Positions 46,441 to 60,139 of a DNA stretch of 64,000 bases are shown here, piece after piece. Position numbers and translations under genes: made by a program. How positions within the stretch are numbered: position 1 is the first letter of the stretch; each line of letters starts with the position of its first letter. Origin of the DNA: Chaunax sp. Z400 (lineage: Eukaryota > Chordata > Actinopteri > Lophiiformes > Chaunacidae); contig CM075193.1 of NCBI GenBank assembly GCA_037577475.1, forward strand, positions 5,424,685 through 5,488,684. The letters are read 5' to 3'. The notes under the pieces are model-generated. The model worked only from the letters and a program-made list of their open reading frames with translations. It was not told the DNA's origin and did no database searches.

Positions 46441-47090
46441 CGGTGCACGAGGCTCGAGACCAAGCATTAGCTTTTTAAATAGAAACAACTTCAACATTTT
46501 AGGCTTCAATTTGGGCTTTTTGTCCAGCAGAGCATCTTTACGGTGCAAACGTACTTTTTATACTGATAAATAAACACGTGGAGCACATTTAAGGAGTTAT
46601 AGTAGTCTAAACTAGTCGTAGCAGGGCACCAAAGTCAAGAGCAGGCTGTTGTGGAGCATTTCTAATTGAGGTGATCCTGCTTACTGACAGGTCCGTGAAT
46701 TACCAGGAACCATTAAAATGTTAACCTATATTTGTGTCATGTTCTCAGAGAGATAAGCTTCCTTCTATGACCAATGGTTCGCAATTTGCTCAAAGCGCTC
46801 TGGGCATTACATTATTATTAAAATGATTAGCATGCAAATCTTGTATAGCCCTTGGCACTTGCACATCTACCCTTAAATTGCTCTTTCACACTCATTCACG
46901 TTTGGCTTTCTTTTGGTTGCATCTTATTGCAAAGCCAATAATCTACATAAATTATAGCCTGTATTTTGTGTTCCATTTAAATGTAGAATAAAGAGTAAGA
47001 TATATAGCACTAATGTTTATATAAAAAAGGCCAATAGCTGGACACTATATGGAAAGGAAAAAGGTTTTTATAGTAAAACCAGCATTATTG
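46440..47090. other. Gene-free stretch upstream of fam204a
   Basis: No coding exon is visible on the plus strand. An octamer ATGCAAAT is at 46833-46840. Confidence 0.35.
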
Positions 47091-47286
47091 AGAGGAGTGT
47101 CTGGGAATTGTGTGAAATACTCAATATTGGTTCGATACTTATTCTTGATGTTAATACCAATGGCACAACAATACTTTATCTTCAATAACCGTATCTTTTA
47201 ACAAGAGGCCAAGATTATCATATGATAAGTAGCCATATAAAACGTAGCCACAACAAAACACAAAGAAATAATTAAAATTGACAAAA

Positions 47287-47400
47287 TGATATAATAATAA
47301 TATGATAATAATCTTTATTTATATAGCACCTTTAAAAAACAACTGCTCACAAAGTGCTTTGACAGACAAGACAGGAAACACGAGGTAACATGACAACTGT
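47287..47400 (-). repeat. LINE/SINE tail fragment
   Basis: ATAATCTTTATTTATATAGC, ACCTTTAAAAAACA and CAAAGTGCTTTGACA is the reverse complement of a very common teleost retroelement end (AAAGCACTTTG...GGTGCTATATAAATAAAG). Only the tail is present. Confidence 0.7.
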
Positions 47401-48545
47401 AATCACAAAACCATGCAGCCAAAGAAGATTTGAGACAGTTGAATTAAAACCGAGGATGAAAATACAAAATACTCAGCAGGTGATATAAAACCAAAAGATG
47501 GAGAAAAGTTAAGGTAATGGTCAGTGAATACAAGAGAGAGTGAATTTGATGACAACATAAAAGGAAATCAAGACAACAAAGTAATAAATAATAGAAGACA
47601 GTAAAAGGTAATAAAAAGATAATGTTGAAAAATCCACAAAAAAAAATAGTCTATGGGCACAAAACTAAAATGATCTTGATGATTGAGTTGACACTTATTT
47701 TGCTTAATTAAGTAAAAACATCAATCATCAGATGATCTCAAATGCATTTTGTTTGTTTTTGTTCTAAATTAAAATAATTAATGGAATTAATTTCAATTTG
47801 GAGCTCTTTGGATTTTGATTCTGGCCTGACTGGACAAGATATTTCACTCTTTTTTATTCTTTTTTTTTTACATTTTTTAACTAAAAGATTATTCCTTTAA
47901 TTGAAAAGATAATCCACAGGTTGATCCATAATGAAAATAGTATTAAGTTGCAGCCATAAAATCAGAAACTGAGTGACAGAAGAATAGGAAACCAAAAAAG
48001 ACCACGATGCAAACTAGACTTTTGATACCAGCTTTTGACTCTCAGTGACACATTTTGGTCACGAATCAAAATCTATTTTGGTTTGAGATGCAGCCCTTTG
48101 TTGTGGCTGAAATATCTAAAAAAAAAAAAAAAAGAAGAAAACCTGGAGACCTTCCACTCTCCTTGACCTCCTCATGCCCTAAAGCTGAGGCATTTACACA
48201 GTTCAGCTTTGCAAAATAAAGTCCATATTAAACTGGGCTGGTGAGGCTTATGTTATATTGAATGTCATCTCTAACATGTAAAATCTGTATCTCGTCCACT
48301 AAAATCTGCAACCATTAACTGGTATCATTCACTCAGCATTATCATGGCTTTAAGTAGACTTACGTGACAAGTTGATGAGCATGGCAGAATCTGAAGGTGA
48401 ATGAGAGTCACAAAGTCCTATTAATACCACACAATTTTGGCATTATAGGTCTGAATCATTTCATTATTGATTACTCGACTTTGTGCTCTATTTCACACTT
48501 CAGTTAATGTCTCTCAGCTTTCCCACCAACCGTCTCTGTCTCTCA

Positions 48546-48593
<48 letters not shown>

Positions 48594-49250
48594 CACGGGC
48601 TCCAGTTCATTATTTCTATCATTTCTTGGTAATTTGGAGTTGGGTGTTTAAAACTTAGAGCCTCTTATTAAGTTTTGGCCATGGTGGATAAGAGGCAGGA
48701 CTGTAAGAGCACAGAGATAAACTAATCATCTTAAACCCAAATTATTAGTATCTTACTGTGACAGACTGTTTTTGCGAGCCAGCCAAATTGAGCTTCAAAT
48801 GAGGAAAGGCATATCTGCGGAACTGGTAATAATTTTAAGTCATCTCGATCTGGCTTCGTGTGGCAGAATTCATTAGTGCAGATTAGCACTGTGTACAAAG
48901 TAAATGAGATATCTAATAGCAAACGTGGAGGTCCGGGGACTCTTCATTTCCTCCCCAATATGATGGATAATGTTAAGAGGTGATTACATATATTTTTTAA
49001 CATTGTGACATTTGCTATGTGGATCTGCCTCCTTTCCTAAGCACTTACACTAAACAGTGTTGCTAAATTGTTGACCTCTCATCTTCCTCTGAATTCCAGC
49101 TGCAAAAAAAAAGTGATCCACAAATCAGATTAAACTGTTACCCTGATGTAAGATTTTTTTTTTCAGGAGTATACAAAGGAAGTTAATTATGTGTGTAAGG
49201 AGAAGGTTAGGGGGAAAAATAATACGATTACAAAGAACAATTTGCTGATA
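47400..49250. other. Gene-free stretch with a (TC)n microsatellite
   Basis: AT-rich DNA. (TC)n lies at 48553-48592 and an A-run at 48120-48133. No gene or repeat family is recognised. Confidence 0.45.
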
Positions 49251-49650
49251 TAATTACACCAAAATTGGGTACACACAATTGTAACATGCATGTATTGCTT
49301 GACCTGGGTTAGCCAGTGAAATAAATCCTCCTTATATAGCCTTTGTTAATTTGTTTTTATCATCTCCAAGTGGTGTTTGTGCAGGCAGTTCAATTTGCAT
49401 GTGTAATTCCACTGTGCAAATTGACAACAAGTAGATAATTCAGGGAAATAGGCTGGTTGCAGGCCCCTGCTATCTTCCCAAGCCTATTCATTTTGAGGAA
49501 CCGCTGAGGCATGAAACTCATACATCAACTATTTCCTGACAACGCTTAGGCTTATTGTCCCCTAAAATGTCATTACAGCCATTATTTATGAAGCTAATTC
49601 ATTTATTAAACCATATTTACTCTGACAAAATTTGTCACATTCAATCCATA
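49250..49650. promoter_or_regulatory. Candidate conserved non-coding block with an inverted octamer-like pair
   Basis: Repeat-free. It contains TCAATTTGCA (49390-49399) and its exact inverted copy TGCAAATTGA (49415-49424), 15 bp apart, plus TTTGTTAATTTG and AAGCTAATTCATTTATTAAA. The regulatory reading is inference. Confidence 0.33.
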
Positions 49651-52600
49651 TCCCGAGCATTGCTTTTGAACAATGTCTGTCGGTGAGTATGTGTGAACAC
49701 GTACGGCCTCACAAAGTTCTGATCGACCCTATTTGTCACTCATAATGGTTAGAATATTCCGAAAGACGTCAGGAGTTCTACGTTTCATGCACTTTATTCC
49801 TGGAAACTTTTTTCATGGCAAAAGCCACAAAAGTCCACAATAGTGGTCATAACATGTAACTTTTTGTGTGTGTAGAGAACAATAACTGAATCAGATGGAT
49901 TACAGCTAATTATGTAGCACTGATAAACCCCCCCTCTGACAGAATGTGTATTAGTGTCTTTTAAGGCGCTGCAGTCAGACATCTAAAGCTTCGGGCCTCC
50001 CGGCCTGTTGCTGCTGACTTATGGATATGTCAGTTTAGTGCAGCACACTTCTTGACAGTGTGGATAATTTGCAATTGTGAGTGATGAAGTAACACATAGG
50101 GGGGGGTCATACATTTTAATGTTACATGTTCTCTCTGGATTACTCCGTCATACCATTCTCCTGCATCTCTTTCTTTGGACGTACCTGTCACCCAAAAGCA
50201 CTTATCACAGCAGTGGTGATAAGTTCTGTTTGAACTGTTTTACAATATTGATTTGGAGGCATGACATTTTAATTAATACTGGGTGGTAGCTGTCATATAG
50301 GCAGCCTGCCTCATTGGGTAGAATATGAGACAAGCAAGGTGGGGCCAGTGGAGATAAGACTAAAGCACTTAGTGTGAAAAGGCTGTAAAAAGGGATCAAT
50401 GTGGAAGGAGAGAGATAGTCATGGGCTAAATGTAAGGTGAAAAAAAACAGTAATATCTGTGCTCACTATATTTCTGTCAAGGTCTATTCTCTGCCTGAAA
50501 ACACAAATCATTGAGACACGGCGTGCCTTCTGTCTTCCACAGGTTGCAGCGGGAAGCGTGTGATTGGGAGTCTGTGCTGCCAGCGTGCCGAGAGACAACC
50601 AGGGGGGAAATTAGGTAACTTTGTAGCACTCCATTGAACAGCAATGAACTTTTAGGGCTTAGCAAGCATAAACAGATTAAACTGATGAGATTCATCAGCA
50701 CTCTTGTGTCAAATCCGTTGTGCCCACAGGCAAAGCTCAGCAGCAGTAAACTGTAGAGGGAGAGGAGGGCTGGAGACGGAGCACTGCTGGTTCTCCTGGA
50801 TGTCTCCTTATTTACCCAAATCCACTCTTTATTGAATTGGAACAAACACAACCAAAAAAAAGAGAAAAGTATCATGTTCATATATGAGCCCCATATTTTC
50901 CTAAACACTTCCTGTCTGTTATTCTGTTTAAAAATTAATCGTTAATAGTTGGCTATTTTGATCGTTTCTCCCCACCACTCGCTAAAAGGGATGATATTTT
51001 GTACTTTTCCAGTGTCTTAGTAATATCCTGCAGCCTGTGGTGAGGGCCAACCTGCACCATTCCTCCTAATAATGCCATTAAAGATGGCTATTTTCACTAT
51101 GTAATGAGAAAAATGATAGTAAAGTTAGCAAAAGTTATAGCTTTTTTTTGTTTCGGACAATAAAGAGATCAGTTTAGTGGAGGATACAGATGACATACAG
51201 CTATTATGTACAGGTGAGAGCAGGACAACACATTGTCTACAGCAGGTAATGTAGGGCCCGATTTCTCATCTCAAAAACAGTTCTGAGGGCCACCTTTTCC
51301 AAAAATATCATTAAAAATCATCAATGACAAACAAGGAGAAAAAATAAACCTGGCTGTGTCAGGATTCAGGAGTGCTTTCAGGTGAGCTTTACTGCCTGTC
51401 ATTATGAATCCAAAGGTAATGTTTTCACCGTCATATTTTCTCATCACGCAGGCGTTATAGTGACGGGTTCTCGTTTTCAAAACCCGATCCATTTCACATC
51501 ACACTGTCTGAGGGAAAGTCGGGTAGTTAACAGTGTCTCATTATTGGAGAGCTGGTCTTTCAAATTTTGCTTTTTTATTTGACATTTTTAATTCAAATCA
51601 ACTATTGAGCATATTTACATATAAAAATGATCCAACCCTAAGGCACTGCCCTCACAGCCCACTAGATGCCGCTGTGTGGCCCCAGTGGGACGCTTCCACA
51701 GAGGGTTACAGAGCATTAATCAAAATACTGTACGAATAACACTGTAAGTTACTATGTGCATTGTTTAATGTGCATCTATTGAGAGTAATACATACAGTAT
51801 ACAGTTTATAGTCTGCTCCCTGCATATGGTAGGGAAAGAATATGTATAACTGCACAATGTGTTAAGACACACATGCATGAAAATAACCATGATTGCAGTC
51901 ACAGTTTTGGGTTATTTGACTAATAAATAGCACAAAGGATGGTTTTACAGCCTGTATATGCAGCAGCTGTAGCTAACTGTGGCAGTAACTGAACGCCTCC
52001 ACAGCATCACGCCAACCTTGAGTTGGTTAGTTCACTATATTTGATGTTTAATTGGTGTAATCGCAGAGCTGCAAAGCCGTGGTCTCTGCCCTGATAAAGC
52101 GATACATTTAAATTGAAATATTTCTTCTCCAAGGTAAGAAGGCCCTTCAACTTCATTTCACCATTTCTGTTGTCTCTTCCTCGCCAAATCATTATAGTCT
52201 CTTGCCTTTTGGATAGTTTCACAGGAGGCGACCAGATTGGCATGAAATTAGCTCAGTCTGAACCTTCACATGGTCCAATCAGATGAGCTGAGATTTAATC
52301 TCGGCTGGTTTGCCCCACTAGAGTCCGACCCCTCAGATGAAATGGGCTACATATTCATAGGTTCACTTGCATGGTTTATTATAACAACATAGATGGAAGG
52401 TACAAGCTGTCTTCTGTTTATCTTTATTCCAATTTTCCTGTGTGAGATGGATAATTGAATATTGAACATGACCCCCCCCCCTGATTAAGTCAAAACCTAA
52501 GGACATGCGTATGACATGTTTTCACCAGTCCAAGTAAAACTGTGAACATATCACATTTGATTTTACACAACCGCTCCGATTATTGTGTGTATTCTTAATA

Positions 52601-53481
52601 TACCATTTCTATAATTTCCTGCAGCTTCCTGTTCACACTGCAGACATTGTTGTTTTTTGTGCCTATATAGAATACATGCCCTCCTAGCTACTCATTACCT
52701 TACCCGATATGAAAAAATGCCTCGGAATAATGGGCAATATTACCTGATGAATTAATTATGATGATATCTTCTACGGTAGGAGGCTTAAATGCCATCTTAT
52801 ATTACATGCAGACATTAGAAAACTTTCAACTTGTCTCATTTGCATAAAAGTAGCAGAAGAATGCATAAATACAAAGGTTTCCTTGTTTACATTGTCTGAG
52901 AAGACTGATCCATTTATTATGAAATTGTAAGTCACACAGTGGAAACGAGATAAATTCTTCTGATTGTTTCTATGTTTGATGTGAAAGCAGGATTTAGTAG
53001 CATTAAATATGAATTGTTATTTGCTGTCACCACCTTAGAGGACAGTGTGGGATGATTTTATTATAATAATAAATATCTAAATAGAAACTATACATAGAGG
53101 TTTGTCAAAGGTTACAACCTATCCATTTAGAATTACATTTATTTTTACGAACAAGCTGCGGCACTTTCACCATTAACTTATTTGAATTCCAAATGTGATT
53201 GTCTCCTCTACAAAAGTTCAACATTTTTAATTGACTTAATGGACAAATTGGTGACAATTTAAAAAGAGGAAATTAAAGTGGTTTGTTCCCCGATAAGAAA
53301 CACGCAGTTGTACTGAATCAAAATACTAATTTACTTTATATTGTTTTATGGTACATAAATAAATATACATTAGTGGTAAACTAATACAAATATGTAAAAA
53401 TGGTTTGTTAAAGAGATTGGAGACTAACATTAATATAATGTAATAATGTGGAATTGTAAGGTAATGCAACCCCCCCCCCCC

Positions 53482-53517
<36 letters not shown>

Positions 53518-54100
53518 CTCTGACAATGATGGCTTCTTTTTTTTTACAATGGCCGTTTTTCAGCCCAAGTTGATCATTTTTACCCTTCGTTTCTAAATCG
53601 ACTGCTGATTTCTTGATGATGTATTATGATTATTTTCAAGTCTCCCTATGCACTTCCTTCATTTTTATTTTTTATTTGTATGCCATATATTTGTTTGCAG
53701 TGCAATGGAAAAAAAACAACAACATTTTTTCCTCCTCTCATGCACTAAGTGCCCACTGCTCTTGGACTTATGTGCACGAGTAAGTTCACAGGTAAGCTCT
53801 GCATCGCGGCATCATGGCAAAGGGGGAGGATAAAATCCCTGTATTGTGGAAATCTCCTTCTCTTTAGAGAAAGAGAGGGGGGAGAGAAAGTGGGAGAAGG
53901 AATGCCTTGCCTTCCTCATTACACTGCTGTCATTTACTCTTCATCCCCCATACTCTTTAGTGGCATTAAGACGGGATGTAAATTTGACAGTTAACGCTCT
54001 TAGAAAATGGCTAGTTCAAGAAGGGCAGGAATTAGAGATGGGCATTAGACGCTGATAAGCTCCTTTCCTCTGCCGCGGCGGCTGCTTAACATTCATGGGA
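49650..54100. other. Gene-free stretch
   Basis: No supported gene. A minus-strand frame of 143 codons at 50477-50908 has no family resemblance, and its leader-like hydrophobic start comes from T-rich DNA. Short C-runs are at 52472-52480 and 53470-53480, and an (ATTT)n lies at 53485-53516. The blocks 50540-50760 and 52780-53290 could be regulatory. The segment 51650-51740 (CACTAGATGCCGCTGT) resembles a common teleost repeat motif. Confidence 0.35.
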
Positions 54101-54730
54101 AAGTCATCATCAAACAACGTTATCACAGCTCTGTTGACGGCTGAGGAACATCATCACTATGATAATTTTTTTTATAGCTGTGAGCCAAAAAAGCTCTCTT
54201 TTATTTCAGCCGTTTGTTAATGAGATAGGAGCTTGTTGGTGTGGGCAAATGCAAACTTGCCTCTCTCCAACGTTTGTTTGAGTCCCCCAGCCTCCCCCGC
54301 CTGCCTCCCACTGCATCCTCTCCACACTGTTTAATGTTGTGGGGCAAGCGGGGGGGTGCATTTCCATGTACTCTTTGCGAAGTGCTGTGTGTACATTGCT
54401 GAAGAAGGGCCTTTATGTGCACCTTTGCAGATCAGTCACTCAAAGAGAGGAAAACATGGTTATATCAACAAACGTCCTCTCCTAACAGGCCTGTAGCTGG
54501 CAACTGTCACTCACCTGGGATTCAGTCTCAGATCTGAATAGAGGGAGAATGGTGAATATTATATACAGCATTAGCTTATAATGATGAAAAGGCTACTTAA
54601 AGTGTCGAATCTCGAGGCCTTCAATAATTACGGCTATAAATCATTCGCATTGTTTCTTCATATTTATTCATTAATGCTCCTAACAGCTCGGTTCAGAGGT
54701 TTCTTGCACTCGTGAGCAATTCACATATGT
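54100..54730. promoter_or_regulatory. Candidate conserved non-coding block
   Basis: Mixed composition, no repeat, with CATCATCAAACAACGTTATC, CAGCCGTTTGTTAATGAGAT and TTCAATAATTACGGCTATAA followed by ATCATTCGCATTG. Low confidence, from composition only. Confidence 0.25.
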
Positions 54731-56030
54731 GTTAGCTGCCAAGGCTAAGCAGCTTTCCTTTGTGTAGGGATGCATACTGTGAGCTGTAGATACCAAAATC
54801 AGATTTTGGCTCCATCACTGTTTGTGTTTATGGAGTGGGTTAAGAGCGAGAGAGATTTAATCTTTGGAAATCCTTACCAGGGGAGATATGACAGATCATC
54901 TCTAACTCACTCTAATTACTTCTAAAACTTTTTGCTTGCACTAGTCTATATATAATAATTATTATTATTATTACAATTATTATTATTACTATTATTATTA
55001 TTTTTATTTTATTTATTTTATCCACTGATTTTTGCACCCTCATTTCCAGCCCAGAACTTTCCTAATCCATTTCAAATGCTGAATGCAAAAGGCCGGGGAT
55101 CAAACAGACAAGTCAATGCAGAAACTAAAACATGAATATAAGATCATTTCTGGTTGAATAACCAGGTCATGCTTTATTACAGGTTATGACAGTAAGGTCT
55201 GAGCATCTAGTACCCAGTAAAAGTACATACTTCATATCTTTGACTTGTTAGAGCTGAACCTGTCATCTAATGAAACCCTGTGAGTTAAAGAAAAGCAGTT
55301 TATGTTGCTTCCTGCTGAGACATTGTGAGTCTTCCCCAAAGATTTAAAGAAATGTTCTGGCATGCAGCACCAGGTTGTCAAAGCCAGGTATGAGAATAAA
55401 CAGCAGCAAACTGCCTGTCTCCACAATGCAGTAGAGCTCTCGGTAATCATTATGGCAGATGTAAAACTAGCAAAAGTCAACACTCTCTGGCATAGAATTA
55501 AAATTCTGTGCTGTCAGGCAATGCAGTGAAGTTTTTTTTCTTGATTCAGAAGTCATCAGGATAATTGCAAAGGGATTCAGGTAATGAGTCGACTGAGGTT
55601 GTCCCAATACTAGAATTTCAAATGCAATATTAGTATAAAAAAACGATACTTAATACCTCGATCAAAACCACGGCAAAAAGGCAAAAATGTCCCCTGCACA
55701 CAAAATCAGATAATTATTTTCATGTTTATTAACAGTCTACACAGAGAGAGTTACTGAACATAATACTGATGTAATAATAATAATGTTATCACATGTGGCT
55801 ATCATATTGTTTTAAACACATACTGAAAATGTTGAAAAAGTATTGATATTTAGATCCGTTTGATTCTGAAGCAGACACAGAAAGGAAAACAGGAAGACAG
55901 ATCAGCAATGATTTAGACCTGAAAAATGAAATTTTATCCAAAATACTGTTTTTGATCATATGTTTTCACATGCTTTGCTTTATAAGTGACGTGTTTCAAG
56001 TCCAAAAGACGGATGATAAGATATTAAACA
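54730..56030. other. Gene-free stretch with an (ATT)n microsatellite
   Basis: An imperfect (ATT)n lies at about 54950-55020. The rest carries no recognised gene. The part around 55600-55690 may be a diverged repeat. Confidence 0.4.
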
Positions 56031-56035
56031 CAAGA

Positions 56036-56402
56036 ATGGCCCTCAGTAGAGCGCATACCTCCACCAAGGCCCAACAGTCCCCTTTAATTCAATCAAGCTT
56101 TATTTAAAATCAAACTCATGGCCCTGTCACCATAATCTAAGGTTGCTAGATTTGTAACAGCCAACAGTAACAGTATTTGGATTTGCATCTGCACCAGATT
56201 GCACAGATTCATAGATACCAACTCCCTAAATATGCCTGATCGTTTTCATCAAGATCACTGCATTATTCTCTGAGAAATTAAAGGAAATGTCGTTGATGTT
56301 AAAGAAAGCTAAACATCCTGCATCAGCCCCTTTATCTGTATCCTTACCTAAATTTAATGGGGTTTAGTAGTTTCTGCGTAATCCTGCAGACAAACAAACA
56401 AA
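56036..56402. repeat. Interspersed repeat family A, 5' and 3' modules with diverged middle
   Basis: It begins GTAGAGCGCATACCTCCACC followed by AAGGCCCAACAGTC, and ends GGGTTTAGTAGTTTCTGCGT followed by AATCCTGCAGACAAAC. The interior (ATCTGCACCAGATTGCACAG) matches other copies only weakly. It abuts the SINE that follows. Confidence 0.7.
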
Positions 56403-56403
56403 C

Positions 56404-56641
56404 AATAATAATAATAATAATGATGCCTTTATTAGTCCCACATGGGGAAATTCTTTCTCTGCATTTGACCCATCCCTGAGGAGCAGTGGGCTGCCACTAC
56501 ATGCGGCGCCCGGGGAGCAAATTGGGGTTCAGTATCTTGCTCAAGGATACTTCAACTTGTGGACTTGCAGGGGCTGAGGATCGAACCACTGACCTTTTGT
56601 TCCGTGAACGACCGCTCTACCCCCTGAGCCACAGCCGCCCC
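56404..56641 (-). repeat. tRNA-derived SINE, near full length
   Basis: On the minus strand it starts GGGGCGGCTGTGGCTCAGGG. The A-box TGGCTCAGGGGGTAGAG is at 56615-56631 and the B-box GGTTCGATCC at 56578-56587. The body has TCCTTGAGCAAGATACTGAA and CCCCAATTTGCTCCC, and the 3' tail AATTTCCCCATGTGGGACTA with ATAAAGGC then (ATT)n. Box spacing and the tail show an RNA polymerase III SINE whose end copies a LINE tail. It has few internal changes and may be fairly young. Confidence 0.88.
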
Positions 56642-56649
56642 AAACGTGG

Positions 56650-59600
56650 GTGTAAACATAACCTCTTTGGCAGAGGCAATGATTAGAAATAAGTATAAGA
56701 TCGACATAAATACACAAATAAACACTGTATACTAGTTTGTCTGCAGTTAGCTAGTTGATTATAAACACAAAATGAAAATCCTTCACATAATTGTGCAATC
56801 TAAAGAAATCTGGTTTAAAGTTGCTGCTTATTGAAACACTTTTTTTTCTTTTCTTTTTTTTTTACAACCTTTGTTTATGAAGTGTTTGGATGACATCATG
56901 TTTTCCATTGTTTTCATTAAGCAATCGATACGAGACGTGACAAAGGCGCGGTGCATCATCGCGTACAGCAAGTCAGCTTGTTGTACAAGTTTGGAGGGTT
57001 TTTTTCATGTCTTGAAAAAATTAGTTTCACTGCAAATGAAACGCAGATGTGCTGCAATCCATTTGGATCCTCTGTAATTCTGCCGTTTGAGACAATTCCA
57101 CATCATTATCTCAACTTTGTAGTCATCTCTGAGCCCTTTGTCATGTTAGTCCAATTGTCCTCTTTGCTCTAAACCACCACTGCTCTGCATGTAGCCCTGC
57201 TCGCCACTTTGGGAAGATGAGACAAGATGTTCTGCTCTGGGGGCAGAGATCCTCAGTCGGCTTGGGAACCATGAAGAGCACGGAAAATAGATTTGATCAT
57301 TTGCTGCTTTGAAAATATTCTCTTAAATCTTGATATACGACAGTGCTTTTAAGTAATCAGCAGTGATTTCACGTGTTTAAGTGCTTATTTTTGTTAAACT
57401 ATTCGGTGCCACCTACATTGTTCTGTTGGCAGACCAAAAATTTCAAATGCAACCAACAAACATGTCGTGTTGGAGCCTTCATGTTGAGTCTCTGCCTCAC
57501 CAGCCTGTAAACTCCTCACATCTAAGCCGCAGTTTGGTTTTCCTTATTTATGATAATGAAATGTAATTCCGCCCTTTATTGACATGCAGTGCTCTCATAC
57601 TTGAGTTATTCTCTTTCTACCATTGCTTCCATATTTTACTTAATCACATTGTCCAAATCCCCATTTCCTCTCATCAATCCTACGTTGAGCTTTATTTGTG
57701 ATCCTCTCTTTCTTTTACCCTCACCCATTTTGTTCTCTCTCATTCAATTTTGCCCTGCATTGGTGTTTATTTCTTCGTAGGATGACTGGATTACTCCAAC
57801 TGAAATAGCTGTTACTCATATTTTAGGTCATCTACCAAATCCATTAGAGGGAAATATACAAATAACCCCACTTTTCTCTGCATCGTGGTCCGCTGCTGCT
57901 TCTCAGCTTGTGGCTGCAATGGCTTATGGAGCTATTAATAGTAGATAATCTCCAACAGTTTTATATAATTATATATTTCTTATGCATGTACGGTTATTAT
58001 GTTATTGTAAACAATCACCTCGTGTAGATAAAGGCTGTGGTATAAGTGCCTACCAGTAGTTATATGTATACTAAGTATTACACATTATCATCACTAACAC
58101 AGAGGCAGAGGGAGAACCAGCTGTAGTAGTTCTCATAATTCATACTGTATTAATTTGTAATTAGTGGTTAATGAAACTGATACTGTAGCATTAGTTATTA
58201 GGTGTACAGTTTCACTGGAAACAAATCCACTCATTCAATACAATAAAAGTTGCCACATGAAAGAAAGAAAGTGAAGAAGCAAAGCGCATCGAAGCTAACA
58301 AAGTGTATTACACACTTATTAAAGTCATTTTCACTTTGCCTCCCAGACCTGGCCAAAAACATTTTCAAATCCTCATTGTACTCCAAGCTAGGCTATTTCC
58401 TTGTTAACTTTGAAGTAAGCTGAAAACCGTGCAGGTAGACAGGGGCGGCATCAAATAATCAGCAACTTCAAAAAGCATGCTGCCACTTAGCACTCCTAAA
58501 GCTAATGTCCCCGAGACATTCAGGATGGAAATTATTCAAACTCATTTAGAGGCAGCAAATTGGTCTAAGTTCAATCAGAAAACAGACTGACACTGAACAA
58601 GTAGCACAGCCTAATTATACTTGTTTGTCAAATGAAAATTTCATTTGGGCAGAAATGAAACCTTCCAGCAACTTCTTTTAAGGTGAGCTCCTAGTTGTAT
58701 TATCAGCTAAATGCAGTAAAATCCATAATCATGTGATGATAATGAAAATGGAGCCAATGTTAACATTCAGGCTTTCGATGCCCGGGGCACATGGCGATAA
58801 AAATTAAGTACCATAGTCCTTTGCCAGGCATGCTGACACCCGGGCTGGTCTTTAGCCTCTTAGATGCGTTTTTGCATTTTAAAAACTTTATCAAAGCACT
58901 GTTGCAATGTGGAAAATGTCAACGTCAAATGCACTGAAGGCAAATTGGAATTTCATTAATAGTAAAATTATTGCTTTTGACTGATGTATTACTATGCTTG
59001 TTAAGAGCTATAGAGTGGAACGCTCGTCTGTCTGGTCGGCAGTCTTGCCTCCTCTTGTCCAATGTCATTTGCTGAAAGTTAGAAATCTACTTTCCGAATG
59101 TAAAATATGAAGTTGTTAAAGTTGCAGGAAGTGAAGAATCTCCCGTTTAATACATCGATTTATACTGTAGTGTACTAGGTCTCTTATCTGGGATCATACC
59201 GAGTTTATAAAGAGGAAAATAGATGAACAGAACGTCAAATAGCATCAACATTCATATTTTGGTGGTTTCATTCTTTCTGCCGACGTTGATCGATGTAAAC
59301 TGTAGACCTAACCTGGTGTGAAGGTATCCATTCACTGAGACTCGTTCTCATTCATGAAGCCAGTGGTGTTTATTGATTTACCTTGTAATCCTCTCAGTCA
59401 GTGTCATCAATGATGGAGGTGAAAATGGGAACGGTGCGTCGGAGAGAAGGCGGCAAAACAAGACAGCAGATTAGCTTTAATGGTATCCATGTTCTCCTTG
59501 GGGGTTTGCACTCGTGCAAGTGAACAGTTTTAGATGATGACAGATCAGGTAGCATGAGGAATTGTACACTATAAGTTTGAACATTTTCTGTCCTTGTATG

Positions 59601-60135
59601 TGGAAATTTTCAATCTTCTTTATCTTTCATTTTGTCTGTGAGAAAGCTTTCAGTGAGAGGGGAAGAACAAGGGCAAAACAATATGAATTAGCATCATTGT
59701 TTTAAAGAATTGTTAGTGTTCTGTAGGCTATTCAGAACATGACAGAGTTTTCTAACGTCATTTTTGTGTTTGTTTTCTAAGGTTTTAGATTATCGCTCTA
59801 ATACTTTGGCCAACAAAGAGCATTAGCTTACAAGCTAACGTTTTCAGCTTGAATTAGCTCACTTTGCTAAATAAGAAATGGACTTTTTTTGGGCACCTGC
59901 TTCATGATAGCCATTTGTAAAGCCTGATTGTCTTATTGTAGCGTAAATAAGCTCCTGTTTTAAGTTCATTCGACTCTGTCAGTCTAGTTTCTCCACTGTT
60001 ATCCACCTAACATAAAAATGACAGGTAGACATAGTTAGCAGTGTGTCGTCTGTTCGTCCATCCATGATAATTATTTTGTCCAGAGCAAACTGTACATATT
60101 AGCTTCTGTTATTTCCATGATTTTTAAGGTGAGGC
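56650..60135. other. Gene-free stretch, possible regulatory blocks
   Basis: No gene is supported. T-runs are near 56840-56862. The blocks 56870-57360 and 58290-58990 are repeat-free with mixed composition (ATGAAAATTTCATTTGGGC, AATTTCATTAATAGTAAAAT) and could be conserved non-coding DNA; this is untested. Confidence 0.3.
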
Positions 60136-60139
60136 TGAG

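Noticed and set aside
50477..50908. 143-codon minus-strand open frame
   Set aside because: Leucine/serine-rich translation from T-rich DNA, no recognisable domain, and no splice or promoter context.
56560..56641. Possible tRNA gene on the minus strand
   Set aside because: Same reason; it continues into a SINE body with a LINE-like tail.
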